From contig CAJBHN010000410.1 of NCBI GenBank assembly GCA_903952805.1, forward strand, positions 1 to 6,469: a stretch of DNA of 6,469 bases, given 5' to 3'. The translations under genes were made by a program, and so were the position numbers. This DNA is from an uncultured Myxococcales bacterium. Lineage in GTDB: Bacteria > Myxococcota > UBA727 > VGSZ01. Shown piece by piece: positions 1 to 6,080 of this stretch (position 1 is its first letter; every line of letters begins with the position of its first letter). Below the pieces are notes generated by a model. The model had not been told where the DNA came from, did not search any database, and saw only the letters and a list, made by a program, of their open reading frames with translations.

Positions 1-1
1 C

Positions 2-325
2 AACGCGCCCGCCGTCTTGGACCGCGCCTCGGCGACGGCGCAACACAAGATGGCCGGCTTTTTCGCCGTGTCGGGGGCCAACGGCAGCCAGGGCACCATT
101 GGCGGCCAGGCCAAGAGCCAAAGCGCCTTCGACGCCATCAACTCCGCCATCAGCGGCATCGACGTGACCGCCCTCGAGAAGGGCGATAGCGGCAGCCGCG
201 AGTTGGCCTTCGAGAAGCTCAAGCTGTCCATGCAGCGCATCAGCGAAGGCATGCAGGCGCTCACCAACACGCTGTCGATGACCCACGAGTCGGCCAAGAC
301 CGCCATCAACAATCTGAAGGCCTGA
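2..325 (+). CDS. Small helical protein, C-terminal part; candidate type III secretion needle/rod-like subunit
   Basis: The frame is open to the left edge, so this is the last 107 residues of a protein whose start is not visible. The first start-like codon inside the window is TTG at 17 and is probably not the real start. Visible features are a Gly/Ser/Gln-rich stretch (about residues 24-41), a short helix (42-52), a GDSGS turn (61-65) and a long amphipathic helix to the end (66-107). Needle (YscF/PrgI/MxiH) and inner-rod (YscI) proteins of type III secretion share this layout: a short helix, a polar turn, then a terminal helix of about 40 residues, which packs into the filament. Here the terminal helix ends AKTAINNLKA. 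The next gene, 2 bases downstream, encodes a SycD-like chaperone, which fits a secreted or translocator substrate. Residue identity to known needle proteins is low by eye, so the function is inference; it could be another secreted coiled-coil protein. Confidence 0.6.
   Translation, partial: NAPAVLDRASATAQHKMAGFFAVSGANGSQGTIGGQAKSQSAFDAINSAISGIDVTALEKGDSGSRELAFEKLKLSMQRISEGMQALTNTLSMTHESAKTAINNLKA
316..320 (+). promoter_or_regulatory. Ribosome binding site for the GTG start at 328
   Basis: GAAGG lies 7 bases before the GTG at 328, inside the last codons of the upstream gene. It is a good Shine-Dalgarno match at normal spacing and is the main reason for choosing GTG 328 over the in-frame ATGs at 382 and 445. 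It also implies translational coupling of the two genes. Confidence 0.5.
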
Positions 326-327
326 GC

Positions 328-1062
328 GTGAAGCACCCGCCGCAAAAGACCGCAGCACCCGCCGCCGCTGCCCCGTCAGCGATGGCGTCGTCAACCTCAT
401 CGGCCCGATCGACGTCGTCACCAGCGACGCCGCCATCGGCAACCATGGGCAAAGCGGTGCTGGGAGCCAAGCCCCTGCCCGGGCGTCCCTTCACGCCACC
501 ACCGCTGGCGCCCAAGGCACCGACGGTCTCCACCACACCGGTCACGGAACAACAGCTCATTGCCATCGCCAACGGCCAGCTGACCTGGGCCGAGGCCATG
601 GGCATGACCCGCCAGGAAGCCTTTGGTCTGGCGCAGTCGGCCTACCGCTTCTTCGAGTTTGGTCAGCGACAACGAGGACAGGCCGTCATGGAGGCCCTCG
701 TCGAGCTCAACCCGAACGTGTCGGCGTTTCATGCGTTGCTCGGCGCGATGCACGGCCGCCAGGGACGCTCCGAGCACGCCCTGCGCTGCTACAGCACCGC
801 CATCATGCTGGAGCCGTTGAACCTGTCGGCCCGCGTCAATCGCGCCGAGATGTACCTGAAGGTTGGCGCCCTCGACAGCGCCCTCGACGACCTCGTCGCC
901 GCCACCAAAGCCGACCCCCAGCAAAAGACGCCGCTGGGCAAGCGGGCCTGGCGCCTGGCCAAGACGACCTCGCAAGGCCTGAAGGAACTCATCGCCCGGT
1001 CACCACACTCGGTGGTCCAGACCAAGACAGCGCCGACCAAGCCAGCGCCGACCAAGCGCTGA
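328..1062 (+). CDS. TPR protein resembling SycD/LcrH-type type III secretion chaperones, with extended tails
   Basis: Class II chaperones (SycD, LcrH, CesD) are cytoplasmic TPR proteins that hold type III translocators before export. The core at about residues 73-199 follows their pattern: a leading helix with G-x-L-T-x-A-E-A-M-G-M-T (83-94), then three TPR units near 98-131, 132-165 and 166-199. The central unit has the LLGAMHGRQG and AL-x-CYSTAIMLEP signatures. The family is normally about 160-170 residues; this protein has 244. The excess is a Pro/Ala/Ser/Thr-rich, probably disordered N-terminus (1-70) and a basic C-terminal tail with a duplicated APTK unit. The GTG start is supported by GAAGG 7 bases upstream and sits 2 bases after the preceding stop, so the two genes are almost certainly co-transcribed. 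If the start were ATG 445, the N-terminal tail would shorten by 39 residues without touching the core. A generic TPR scaffold remains possible. Confidence 0.8.
   Translation: MKHPPQKTAAPAAAAPSAMASSTSSARSTSSPATPPSATMGKAVLGAKPLPGRPFTPPPLAPKAPTVSTTPVTEQQLIAIANGQLTWAEAMGMTRQEAFGLAQSAYRFFEFGQRQRGQAVMEALVELNPNVSAFHALLGAMHGRQGRSEHALRCYSTAIMLEPLNLSARVNRAEMYLKVGALDSALDDLVAATKADPQQKTPLGKRAWRLAKTTSQGLKELIARSPHSVVQTKTAPTKPAPTKR
1028..1057 (+). repeat. Perfect tandem duplication of a 15-base unit at the 3' end of the TPR gene
   Basis: Positions 1028-1042 and 1043-1057 are identical (CAGCGCCGACCAAGC). The unit is a multiple of three, so it duplicates APTK in frame (TAPTK-PAPTK-R-stop). It looks like a replication-slippage product that lengthens the basic, Pro-rich tail. 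Confidence 0.85.
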
Positions 1063-1132
1063 CGTCGCTCATGGTCGCTGGCCGCAGCGGCCGGTCCGTT
1101 GACGACGACGATAGCGACGGCGATGACCGCGC

Positions 1133-2878
1133 ATGCTCTGCACACCTTCGTCGCGCCTGCCCCTGTCACTGACGGCCCTGGTCCTTGTCGTGGCCTGCCA
1201 CACCACGCCGTCGTCGTCCGCGTCAACCGGCGCCGCCGACCTCATCATCACCGACGTGAGCGTGTGGACCGGGGTCGCCGACGCCCCCGCTGCCAGCGCC
1301 GTGGCCATCAAGGGCGGCGTCATTGTCGCCGTCGGCACCGACGACAGCGTCGCCGGCTTTCGTGGCTCACAGACGATCGTGCGCTCCCTGCCCGGCACCC
1401 TCGTCACGCCCGGCCTGTACGATGGCCACGTGCATCCCCTCGGCGCCGGGCGTCAGCATGCGGGCTGCTCCCTGCAAGGTTTGTCGACGGTGGACGCCAT
1501 CCTCGCCAAGGTGCGCAGCTGCCACGAGGCCTCAGCCGGCGACGGCTTTGTCTCTGGTCGCGGCTTCAACCTGAGCTTGTTTCCCGGCGCCAATCCCCAC
1601 CGTCGCCTGCTCGACGGCATCTCCTCGACGAGACCCATCTATTTTCGCGGCGAAGACGGCCACTCTGGCTGGGCCAACAGCACAGCCCTCGCCAGGGCCG
1701 GCATCACCAACGACACCAAGAACCCCGAGCACGGCGTCATCGAGCGCGACCCCGACGGCGTCGCCTCCGGCACGCTGCGCGAAGACGCGATGGACCTCGT
1801 CGAAAAGCTGCTGCCCGAACCCACCCTCGACAGCGACGTCGCGGCCCTGCGCTGGGCCCTGCATGAGATCAACGCCAACGGCATTACCAGCATCATGGAT
1901 GCCGGTGTCGACGAGCGGCGCCTGGAGGCCTACGCCGTCCTCGCCCGCAACCATGAGCTGCCCGTCGATGTCGTCGGCTGCGTCGTCGTCGACCCTGCCG
2001 ATCCGGTCGCGGCCCTGGCGCTCGCTCAATCTCTGCAGCAACGCTTTGACGGCCTGCCCCGTCTCAAGGTGACGGCGACGAAGATCTACCTCGACGGCGT
2101 CCTTGAGGGCGACACCGCCGCCCTGCTGCAGCCCTATTTGAACCATGCTGACCACCAGCACACGGGCAACATCAACGCCACCCAGGCGAACCTCGATGCC
2201 ACCGTCACCGCCCTCGAAGGCGCCGGCTTTCAGGTCCACATGCACGTCATCGGCGACGCCGCCGCTCGCGCTGCCCTCGATGCGTACGCCGCGTCGCGCG
2301 CCAACAACGGCGACCACACTTTGCGCGGCACCCTCGCCCACCTGCAGCTCGTCGACAGCGCCGACCATGGCCGCTTCAAGAGCCTCGACATCGTCGCCAA
2401 CGCCCAGAGCTATTGGGCCTACCCCGACACCTACATCCTCGACATCAACCTGCCCCAGGTGGGTCAGGCCCGGGTGGACCGCATGTACCCGTGGGGCTCC
2501 CTCGCCCGCGCCGGCGCCCACATTGCCGGCGGCAGCGACTGGCCGGTGTCGTCGTTGAATCCCCTCGACGCCATCGAGGTCATGGTCACCCGCCAGGACC
2601 CGAGCACGAACGCCGGCCCGGTGCTCAACGCCAACGAAGCGCTGTCACTGGATGCCGCCCTCCGCGCCTACACCGTCGAGGGCGCCTGGCTGCTGCACCA
2701 CGAAGGACGTCGTGGCGTCATTGCCGTTGGAGCCGCCGCCGACGTCGCCATCTTTGATCGCGATCTTGTCAAAGGCAGCGTCGGCGCCATCAACGACGCC
2801 AGCGTGGTGTTGACCATCAAAGACGGCGTCGTCGTCTACGACAAGAATATGACCGGCGACGTCACAGCCGCGCGCTGA
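1133..2878 (+). CDS. YtcJ-like amidohydrolase family lipoprotein
   Basis: This is a metal-dependent hydrolase of the amidohydrolase 3 (YtcJ/NfdA) group, which cleaves amide or related C-N bonds; the substrate cannot be read from sequence. The protein has 581 residues, near the usual 530-600. Family landmarks in order: an N-terminal beta segment (LIITDVSVWTG), HxH metal ligands at H99/H101 in DGHVHP, DGHSGWANS with H177, the K-I-Y-L-D-G segment with K317, HVIGD with H371, LAHLQL with H403, GGSDWP with D469, and a C-terminal AADVAIFDRD strand returning to the small beta domain. All expected active-site positions are present. The N-terminus has an Arg, a hydrophobic stretch (9-21) and a lipobox VVA-C with Cys22, so it should be exported and lipid-anchored. 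The residue after the Cys is His, not Asp, which by the E. coli rule favours the outer membrane. The ATG at 1133 is the first start after an in-frame TGA at 1124; no clear ribosome binding site is visible. It lies 70 bases after the TPR gene, and co-transcription is uncertain. Confidence 0.9.
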   Translation: MLCTPSSRLPLSLTALVLVVACHTTPSSSASTGAADLIITDVSVWTGVADAPAASAVAIKGGVIVAVGTDDSVAGFRGSQTIVRSLPGTLVTPGLYDGHVHPLGAGRQHAGCSLQGLSTVDAILAKVRSCHEASAGDGFVSGRGFNLSLFPGANPHRRLLDGISSTRPIYFRGEDGHSGWANSTALARAGITNDTKNPEHGVIERDPDGVASGTLREDAMDLVEKLLPEPTLDSDVAALRWALHEINANGITSIMDAGVDERRLEAYAVLARNHELPVDVVGCVVVDPADPVAALALAQSLQQRFDGLPRLKVTATKIYLDGVLEGDTAALLQPYLNHADHQHTGNINATQANLDATVTALEGAGFQVHMHVIGDAAARAALDAYAASRANNGDHTLRGTLAHLQLVDSADHGRFKSLDIVANAQSYWAYPDTYILDINLPQVGQARVDRMYPWGSLARAGAHIAGGSDWPVSSLNPLDAIEVMVTRQDPSTNAGPVLNANEALSLDAALRAYTVEGAWLLHHEGRRGVIAVGAAADVAIFDRDLVKGSVGAINDASVVLTIKDGVVVYDKNMTGDVTAAR

Positions 2879-3161
2879 AACGCATCAAGCGGATGGGCCG
2901 CGCGGCGCTGTGGGGGTCGTGCCGGTCGCCCTCGACGCTGGTTTCTCGATGGCGCGCTCCCGTGCGAATCTCGCGGCATGGCAAGACCCCCTCCCCCGTC
3001 ACGTTCCTCCTGAACGTCCTGCCCGTCTCGTGGAAGCACCCACGACACGCGCGATGCGCCTGGCTTGAATACCCGGGAATCCAGCATGAAGAGCCAGGCA
3101 CCACCGAACGACGCAACGACTGCCTTTGCTTTCACATCGACGATGGCAGGTTGACTGACAT
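2879..3161 (+). other. Non-coding gap with three successive inverted repeats upstream of the cNMP/DUF1003 gene
   Basis: No convincing gene is seen in this 283-base gap. Translations on both strands are rich in Arg, Cys, Pro and His and match no family I recognise. The right half holds three inverted repeats in 99 bases. The first is ACGTTC/GAACGT (3001-3006, 3012-3017; 5-base loop). The second is CGTCTCGTGG/CCACGACACG (3024-3033, 3040-3049; one C-C mismatch, 6-base loop). The third is GCCTGGCT/AGCCAGGC (3058-3065, 3092-3099; 26-base loop). None is followed by a T run, so they do not look like a standard intrinsic terminator. They could form a structured 5' leader or operators for the downstream gene. 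I found no promoter pair I would defend. Confidence 0.4.
3024..3049 (+). repeat. Hairpin-forming inverted repeat, 10-base arms with one mismatch
   Basis: The arms CGTCTCGTGG and CCACGACACG pair at 9 of 10 positions around the loop AAGCAC. This is the strongest of the three inverted repeats before the cNMP/DUF1003 gene, about 110 bases upstream of its ATG. It has no T tract, so a structured leader or protein-binding site is more likely than a terminator. Significance against the GC-rich background has not been calculated. Confidence 0.4.
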
Positions 3162-4007
3162 ATGGACCGCTTGACTCTCCTGAAGAACATCGCGCTCTTT
3201 GATGAGCTGACTGACGACGAGCTTGGCGCCCTGCAGCAACGCTGCACCGAGAGCGTGATGCCTGCGGACCACAGCGTGTTCGTCGTCGGTGACGAAGGCG
3301 ACAGCCTGTTTCTGATCATCGACGGCGCCGTCGACATCCAAACCGGCGAGGGCAAAGGCAAGACGACGCTGGCCTCGTTGTTCAACGGCCAAATCTTTGG
3401 CGAACTCTCGCTGTTTGACGGCTCGCCCCGATCCGCGACGGCGACGACCACCAAGCAGACCACGGTGTTGTCCCTGGACCGGGCCGACTTCACGGCGTTT
3501 TTGAAGGCCAAGCCCGAGGCGGGCATCAAGATCATGGCGGAACTCGCTCGACGCATCCGCGCGACCAACGACCTGTTCGCCAGTCAGGTCACCCGCGACG
3601 TCCTCGAGGAGCATGATGATCAATTGACCTTCGGTCAGCGCGTCGCCGACGCCGTGGCAGCGTTTGGTGGCTCGTGGACCTTCATCATGGTCTTTGTCGG
3701 CGCCATGATCGTCTGGATGGGCGGTAACCTCGCCATGGGTGAGAAAGATGCGTTCGACTGGTTCCCCTTCATCCTGCTGAACCTCGCTCTGTCGACGACG
3801 GCTGCGCTGCAGGCGCCGGTCATCATGATGAGCCAGAACCGGCAATCGTCGAAGGACAAGTTGCTCGCGCAAAACGACTACCTGGTGAATCTCAAGGCCG
3901 AGCTGGGCATCCAGCAGATTCTGAAGAACCAAACCGAGGTGTTTCAGCGCATCGCCCTGGTGGAGAAGCACCTCGGGCACAAGCCCAACCTTCGCGCCGC
4001 CGACTGA
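3162..4007 (+). CDS. Cyclic-nucleotide-binding domain fused to DUF1003 membrane domain
   Basis: This is a 281-residue inner-membrane protein. Residues about 1-125 form a cNMP-binding (CAP-like) domain: LLKNIALFDELTDDEL at the start, the beta-roll, and a phosphate-binding cassette at about 79-92 (FGELSLFDGSPRSA) keeping the Glu (E81) and Arg (R90) that contact the cyclic nucleotide. It could therefore bind cAMP or a similar ligand. After a helical linker comes DUF1003: FGQRVADAVAAFGGSW, a first membrane helix (about 172-191), a short loop with FDWFPF, a second helix (about 203-223), then the conserved APVIMMSQNRQSSKD block and a cytoplasmic tail predicted as helix. The loop between the helices is probably periplasmic. 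No DNA-binding domain follows the cNMP domain, so this is not a CRP-type regulator; ligand binding may instead control the membrane part. The biochemical role of DUF1003 is unknown to me. The ATG at 3162 is preceded by a weak GGCAGG 11 bases upstream. The gene appears monocistronic. Confidence 0.92.
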   Translation: MDRLTLLKNIALFDELTDDELGALQQRCTESVMPADHSVFVVGDEGDSLFLIIDGAVDIQTGEGKGKTTLASLFNGQIFGELSLFDGSPRSATATTTKQTTVLSLDRADFTAFLKAKPEAGIKIMAELARRIRATNDLFASQVTRDVLEEHDDQLTFGQRVADAVAAFGGSWTFIMVFVGAMIVWMGGNLAMGEKDAFDWFPFILLNLALSTTAALQAPVIMMSQNRQSSKDKLLAQNDYLVNLKAELGIQQILKNQTEVFQRIALVEKHLGHKPNLRAAD

Positions 4008-4314
4008 CCTGATCGTGGGGCTGGACGAAGGCTCGGAGATCGTCGAGCCAGCGTTCTGTCTTGCGATCATGAATCCGAAGGGCCGCCAGGGACAGATACG
4101 CACTGTCGGCGATGATGATGGCTGCTCACGCGGCGACGATGGCCAGCCCCGGTCAGGAGCGCCGACCGCTGGCAGCCCTCGCTGAGGACGACAACAGACG
4201 CACCATGGTGCCGACGCCGGTGGCCGCGCCGGCAGCGAGGAGGGGGACCAGTGGCAGGAGATTGCGAGCGATGCATGTGCGCATCGCCACGTAAACGGCG
4301 AGAAGATCAGCCGC
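4008..4314. other. Convergent intergenic region; two small hairpins, possible decayed or tiny minus-strand frame
   Basis: This 307-base gap separates two convergent genes. No recognised gene lies here. The first hairpin is GGCTCG/CGAGCC (4030-4035, 4044-4049), 22 bases after the cNMP/DUF1003 stop and followed by a weakly T-rich GTTCTGTCTT. The second is GCGATGC/GCATCGC (4268-4274, 4281-4287), about 30 bases beyond the hydrolase stop. Either could help end transcription, but neither has a proper T tract. On the minus strand, the register of the hydrolase continues with coding-like composition. It contains a 43-codon ATG frame (4284 down to 4153) with a hydrophobic segment (NLLPLVPLLAAGAATGVG), a short piece ending at the TGA at 4128-4126, then a well-formed stretch including RIHDRKTERWLDDLRAFVQ. 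No ribosome binding site precedes the ATG. It may be a small membrane protein, gene remains, or chance. Confidence 0.35.
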
Positions 4315-5214
4315 TCATGCTGTCGGTGACGATGACAAAAACGCCACCAGCGCGGCATTGACCCGGGCGGGTGCGTCGTGCTGCACCCAGTGGGTGGCGT
4401 GTTCAATCATCAGCAGCTGACCGTCGTCGCACAAGTCCACCGAGGGTTGGGCCATGTGGAAATCGAGGGCATGGTCGCGCTTCCCCCAAATGACCAGGGT
4501 CTTTGCTTTCACCCGCGGCGAAGGCGGACGGGGCCGAAAGCGCATGGCGCGATACCAGGCCAGCATGCCGCGCGCGGCGCCGTCGATGCGCCAGGCCGCG
4601 CGATACACGGGCAGATCGTCGTCGTCGAAGGAGCCGGGGTTGCTGGTGCGCTGCAAGATGCCGGCACCGCCGTTGCGGATGGCGCGCTCGGGGAAAAATG
4701 GCAGCTGAAAAAACAGCATGTACCAGCTGTTCTTGAGCTGCTGCAGGCTGGTGCGCAGGGTGTGCTCGAACACCGTCGGGTGGGGCACGTTCATCGCCAC
4801 CAGATGGTTCACGCGGGCGGGGTGCAGCAACGCCGTCCACCACGCCACCGCGGCTCCCCAATCGTGGCCGACGACAGCGGCGTCAGAGCGACCGTAGTGG
4901 TCGATGAGGGCGACGACGTCGGCGGCGAGTTCGTCGAGGTGATAGGCGCGCAAGCCTGCCGGCTTGTCCGACGTGCCATAGCCCCGCTGGTCGGGGGCGA
5001 CGACGAAGAAGCCCGCGGCCACCAAGGCCGGAATCTGGTGTCGCCACGCAAACGACAACTCGGGAAATCCGTGCAGCAGCAGCACCAGTGGACCGGCCGG
5101 GGGACCAGCTTCCAACACCGACAACGTCACACCAGCAGGCCCCGGTCTGACAACGACGCGGGCGGCGGTGACGCCGTCCAGATCAAACGGCGGATGCAGG
5201 TTTCGTGTCGTCAC
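4315..5214 (-). CDS. Alpha/beta hydrolase, epoxide-hydrolase-like
   Basis: This is a 299-residue soluble enzyme of the alpha/beta hydrolase fold; no signal peptide or membrane helix is seen. Motifs in order: HGFPE (48-52) for the oxyanion hole, DQRGYGTSDKP (75-85), the nucleophile elbow GHDWG with Asp118, the acid Asp247 in WGKRDHAL, and the base His275 in HATHW. An Asp rather than Ser nucleophile, together with cap-domain tyrosines Y165 (in SWYMLFF) and Y221 (in AWYRAM), is the pattern of epoxide hydrolases, in which the tyrosines activate the epoxide oxygen. Related haloalkane dehalogenases use Trp/Asn halide binders instead. The substrate is unknown; in a lipoprotein operon it may be detoxification or lipid-derived. 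The GTG start at 5214 overlaps the stop of the upstream lipoprotein gene by four bases (GTGA), so translation is probably coupled. Length is normal for the family and all catalytic residues are present. Confidence 0.92.
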   Translation of the reverse strand: MTTRNLHPPFDLDGVTAARVVVRPGPAGVTLSVLEAGPPAGPLVLLLHGFPELSFAWRHQIPALVAAGFFVVAPDQRGYGTSDKPAGLRAYHLDELAADVVALIDHYGRSDAAVVGHDWGAAVAWWTALLHPARVNHLVAMNVPHPTVFEHTLRTSLQQLKNSWYMLFFQLPFFPERAIRNGGAGILQRTSNPGSFDDDDLPVYRAAWRIDGAARGMLAWYRAMRFRPRPPSPRVKAKTLVIWGKRDHALDFHMAQPSVDLCDDGQLLMIEHATHWVQHDAPARVNAALVAFLSSSPTA

Positions 5215-6080
5215 AATGGGTCGACCCGCACGCCAGCTGGCGGCGTCAACGTGAAGGCTTCGGGGGGCAGCAGAGGTCCGTTGAAGTGACCGTCGACGAC
5301 GCGCAGCACCACGTCCTGCCCCTCGGCGCCGACGGCATCGAGCAGGTGGACCACAATGCGGTGGGCGAAGGCGACGCCGTCGACGTCGACGTGCTCAGAG
5401 AGCGTCGCCGACACCAGCGGTCGACCGTCGCCGGTGAACACGCTGAGGCCCACCAGGGCGTCGTCGGCCAGGCGTGAGGTCCAGTGCAAGGCACCGCGGC
5501 CGGGTCTCTCGATGGCGACGGTGTAGGTCTGCGCGCGGACGTCGACGGCGATGACGCGGACCCTGGGCGCGGGCCAGCCCTCGCGTTCGGGGGCCAGGGG
5601 GGCGCGGCCCAGCACGAGCGCCACCGCGTCATCAGGCGACAACGGCAAGCCGAGGACCCGACGCAGGCTGAGGGCGTTGGCCGGCCCCTGGAAGAAGCGG
5701 GGGCTTCCCGAGGTGGCGTCGTAGACCGTGACTGTGGCGCCGTCGGCCACCAGCACCTGCTGGGGCACCTCGAAGAACGAGCGGACCGACACGGACAATT
5801 GCGCCGGCGCCACCGCCGCCACATCCATGGTCGCGTTGACCACGACGCCCTGCAAGCCCGGCAGCGCGGCCTTGATGACGGCGTCCATGCGCTCGCGGCG
5901 AGCACCGCCCGCCAGCAAACGGGCGCGGGCCTGGGCGTCACTGAGGGCCTCGACCTCGGGCAGTGGAGCAGCGGGCACGCAACCCAGCAGGCCGTCGCCG
6001 AGGGTGACGGCGACGACGACGACAAGGCCGACGGCGATGGTGGTGTTGACGAAGCGACGGGGTGGGTGATGCAGCGTCAT
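5211..6080 (-). CDS. LolA/LolB-like (DUF4292-type) predicted lipoprotein
   Basis: A 289-residue exported protein. The N-terminus has two Arg (8-9), a hydrophobic segment (11-27) and the lipobox LLG-C with Cys34, so it should be lipid-anchored; the residue after the Cys is Val, not Asp, which favours the outer membrane. The mature part is mostly beta-strand pattern: an early helix (48-60), strands with SVRSFFEVPQQVLVADG (98-114) and TVTVYDATSG, then VLGLPLSPDDAVALVLGRAPL (142-162), and a final HFNGPLLPPEAFTLTPPAGV (265-284). This order resembles LolB and DUF4292 lipoproteins, whose half-barrel binds lipid or lipoprotein acyl chains. That assignment rests on pattern, not on a search. ATG at 6080 overlaps the stop of the TPR gene by four bases (ATGA), and its own stop overlaps the hydrolase start. 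Pairing of a TPR protein with a LolB-like lipoprotein suggests an outer-membrane or lipid-handling role. Confidence 0.82.
   Translation of the reverse strand: MTLHHPPRRFVNTTIAVGLVVVVAVTLGDGLLGCVPAAPLPEVEALSDAQARARLLAGGARRERMDAVIKAALPGLQGVVVNATMDVAAVAPAQLSVSVRSFFEVPQQVLVADGATVTVYDATSGSPRFFQGPANALSLRRVLGLPLSPDDAVALVLGRAPLAPEREGWPAPRVRVIAVDVRAQTYTVAIERPGRGALHWTSRLADDALVGLSVFTGDGRPLVSATLSEHVDVDGVAFAHRIVVHLLDAVGAEGQDVVLRVVDGHFNGPLLPPEAFTLTPPAGVRVDPL

Noticed and set aside
1099..1866. 255-codon frame overlapping the start of the amidohydrolase
   Set aside because: An Arg-rich out-of-frame translation of the amidohydrolase gene; no family resemblance.
1532..2521. 329-codon minus-strand frame opposite the amidohydrolase
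   Set aside because: The Val/Gly/Asp-rich translation mirrors the sense codons; the plus-strand gene has the full set of active-site motifs.
2897..2906. 10-base palindrome GCCGCGCGGC after the amidohydrolase stop
   Set aside because: Pure GC palindromes of this size are common in such DNA; no loop and no T tract to suggest a terminator.
3065..3090. Possible promoter TTGAAT ... CATGAA
   Set aside because: Spacing is only 14 bases and the -10 match is poor (3 of 6).
2836..3135. 99-codon minus-strand frame starting with GTG at 3135
   Set aside because: The first 20 residues look protein-like, but the rest is Arg/Gly/Pro low complexity and it runs into the end of the amidohydrolase gene on the other strand.
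2893..3174. 93-codon plus-strand frame in the gap before the cNMP/DUF1003 gene
   Set aside because: It overlaps the well-supported start at 3162, is rich in Arg, Cys and Trp, and shows no domain, signal peptide or ribosome binding site.
3132..4406. 424-codon open frame on the minus strand opposite the cNMP/DUF1003 gene
   Set aside because: It lies antisense to a gene with clear domains, has low-complexity Arg/Gly/Gln-rich content and no recognisable motif. Long antisense frames are expected in GC-rich coding DNA.
4378..5289. 303-codon plus-strand frame opposite the alpha/beta hydrolase
   Set aside because: Antisense shadow; the minus strand has the catalytic triad and family motifs.
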